Shown here one piece after another: positions 6,103 through 6,958 of a stretch of 6,958 nt of DNA (the stretch's first letter is position 1; the number at the start of each line of letters is the position of its first letter). The notes beneath the pieces are model-generated. The model saw only the letters and a list, made by a program, of their open reading frames with translations, did not search any database and had not been told where the DNA came from. The translations under genes were made by a program, and so were the position numbers. The stretch is from Candidatus Didemnitutus sp. (lineage in GTDB: Bacteria > Verrucomicrobiota > Verrucomicrobiia > Opitutales > Opitutaceae). The DNA lies in the NCBI GenBank assembly GCA_030682505.1, contig JAUXOH010000058.1, forward strand, positions 1-6,958, in the 5' to 3' direction.

Positions 6103-6958
6103 CAAGCTGTGCTTCCGAGGCGTTCCACTTGCCGTTGCCAGTGAGCGAGAAGTTCGGCATTCAACCGTTGAGGATCCCGGGCACGCTTGAGGCGCTCGCG
6201 ATAAAGTCGGGCGGCATCGCTGCACGCCGGCGGTTCCAAGCCAGCAAGCCGCCGGAGATCTTGGCGCAGGTTGCCCGCTTCGAGGGGCAGAACCAATTCG
6301 CTCAGCTCGGCCGGGAACGTCTCGGGTGCCCGTCCGACCGGCACACAGCCGGCGTAGGCGCATTCCGAGTATTTCAGGAACTCCAGCCGATTCCGGCTGG
6401 GTTCGAGATACATGAAGCGATGGCGGGCAAGGAAGTCGAGGTAGCGGTCGCCCGTGACCGAGTGGAGGGCGATCTGGCCGACATCGGGATAGCCGGGATG
6501 CGGCAGCACATTCACTTTGCGGGCCGCCCACCAATGCCGACGCATCGCACGCACCATGGCCGAACGCTCCGGATAGTAGTCAGGATGCACCGCTCCGCTG
6601 AAGGCGACGAACTTGGTCCGGTCGGCCTGGGCGAGCGGTTGCTCCTTTTCTGATTCGTAGGCATAGGGGAGATGCACATACGCATCGGGTCGACTCATGT
6701 CGCGGAGGAGAGCCGTCAGCCCGGTTGCTTGATAGGGTCCGATGAAGCAGACATGCGGGAGTTTGGTGAGACTCAACAGCCAGTGATAGTAGGGATGCTT
6801 GATCTGCTCCCAGTAGGGGTCCACGACCTTCACGTAGACCGGGTGGCGGCTCAGCGCAGGCAGGAGCCGGCTGATTTCCGCCATCTCTTCGTCCGTGACC
6901 CGGTTGTCGATCAGGGTCGGTTCATGGGGCAGCGTGTCGCGCAAGCGGGAGAGGACCG
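6102..6958 (-). CDS. Exostosin-like glycosyltransferase, 5'-truncated by window edge
   Basis: The reading frame is open to the right edge of the window, so the true start lies outside; an in-frame TTG at 6944 is probably just an internal leucine codon. The 284 visible residues show no signal peptide or membrane segment. The best functional clue is in the C-terminal half: visible residues 181-208 read FMYLEPSRNR...EFLKYSECAYAGCVPVG. This resembles the nucleotide-sugar-binding end of exostosin-like and other GT-B transferases, where a Glu-containing helix is followed by an Ala/Gly-rich turn and then V/P. The C-terminus (about 247-281) is charged and helical, as is common in these enzymes. It probably transfers a sugar onto a growing glycan in the cytoplasm, but donor and acceptor cannot be read. 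Its TGA overlaps the ATG of the next gene by one base (TGATG), indicating one transcript. The CDS is secure; the family call is moderate and rests on motif resemblance only. Confidence 0.75.
   Translation of the reverse strand, partial: VLSRLRDTLPHEPTLIDNRVTDEEMAEISRLLPALSRHPVYVKVVDPYWEQIKHPYYHWLLSLTKLPHVCFIGPYQATGLTALLRDMSRPDAYVHLPYAYESEKEQPLAQADRTKFVAFSGAVHPDYYPERSAMVRAMRRHWWAARKVNVLPHPGYPDVGQIALHSVTGDRYLDFLARHRFMYLEPSRNRLEFLKYSECAYAGCVPVGRAPETFPAELSELVLPLEAGNLRQDLRRLAGLEPPACSDAARLYRERLKRARDPQRLNAELLAHWQRQVERLGSTA
6112..6116 (-). promoter_or_regulatory. Weak Shine-Dalgarno-like site before the GT4 gene
   Basis: GGAAG lies 9 nt before the ATG at 6102, inside the 3' end of the upstream gene. 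It is the only start in the window preceded by anything like a purine-rich ribosome binding site, and it supports choosing ATG 6102 over the long upstream extension of the same frame. The match is short and could be chance. Confidence 0.3.

Larger units (their letters stand above)
1..6958 (-). other. Single-direction glycan biosynthesis operon (partial)
   Basis: All eight genes are on the minus strand. Junctions from right to left are TGATG (6102), TGATG (4879), an ambiguous 28-nt gap or 56-nt overlap (4155/4239), ATGA (3154), TAATG (2186), an 8-nt overlap (1038-1045) and a 1-nt gap (301). There is no room for internal promoters or terminators in intergenic space, and no stem-loop followed by T runs was noticed, so one transcript is the simple reading. 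Promoter and terminator must lie outside the window. Confidence 0.85.

Noticed and set aside
4879..6534. 551-codon version of the GT4 gene
   Set aside because: The first 144 residues overlap the previous gene out of frame and resemble nothing; the conserved GT4 N-terminus starts at ATG 6102.
1..6958. CRISPR arrays, tRNA or rRNA genes, insertion sequences, terminal inverted repeats, riboswitches
   Set aside because: I looked for regular repeats, transposase motifs and structured intergenic sequence and saw none; the window is almost entirely coding.

Overview
The window reads as one uninterrupted stretch of a minus-strand polysaccharide or glycoconjugate biosynthesis operon from a GC-rich bacterium (roughly 60-65% GC by eye). 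Eight genes run right to left with essentially no non-coding sequence. The first (right edge) and the last (left edge) are cut by the window ends. The combination of GC-rich DNA, no clear Shine-Dalgarno sites and a long chain of glycosyltransferase and methyltransferase genes would fit, for example, a verrucomicrobial, planctomycete or proteobacterial genome. The sequence holds no marker that fixes the phylum, so this is a weak inference.

Layout in transcription order: (1) 6958-6102, 5'-truncated exostosin-like glycosyltransferase; (2) 6102-4879, GT4-type glycosyltransferase; (3) 4879-4184, FkbM-like SAM-dependent methyltransferase; (4) 4155-3151 (or from 4239), SDR-type NAD-dependent nucleotide-sugar epimerase/dehydratase; (5) 3154-2186, GT2 glycosyltransferase; (6) 2186-1038, divergent exostosin-like probable glycosyltransferase; (7) 1045-302, class I SAM-dependent methyltransferase; (8) 300-1, N-terminal 100 residues of a second GT2 glycosyltransferase that continues past the left edge. 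Stop and start codons overlap by 1, 1, 4, 1 and 8 nt at five junctions, one junction has a 1-nt gap, and only the methyltransferase-epimerase junction is ambiguous.

How they would work together (inference): the epimerase makes or interconverts an NDP-sugar. Up to five glycosyltransferases (one GT4, two paralogous GT2s, two exostosin-like) add sugars in order, and two unrelated methyltransferases decorate the glycan. No flippase, polymerase, ABC transporter, priming transferase or membrane-spanning protein lies in the window, so the export route and the final product (O-antigen, capsule, exopolysaccharide or protein glycan) cannot be told from here. No RNA genes, mobile elements, CRISPR arrays, terminators or promoters were seen, and no stretch over 300 bases lacks a gene. 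The most interesting points are the two GT2 paralogues bracketing a divergent transferase and a methyltransferase, the poorly classified exostosin-like proteins, and an operon that seems to rely on coupled re-initiation rather than individual ribosome binding sites.
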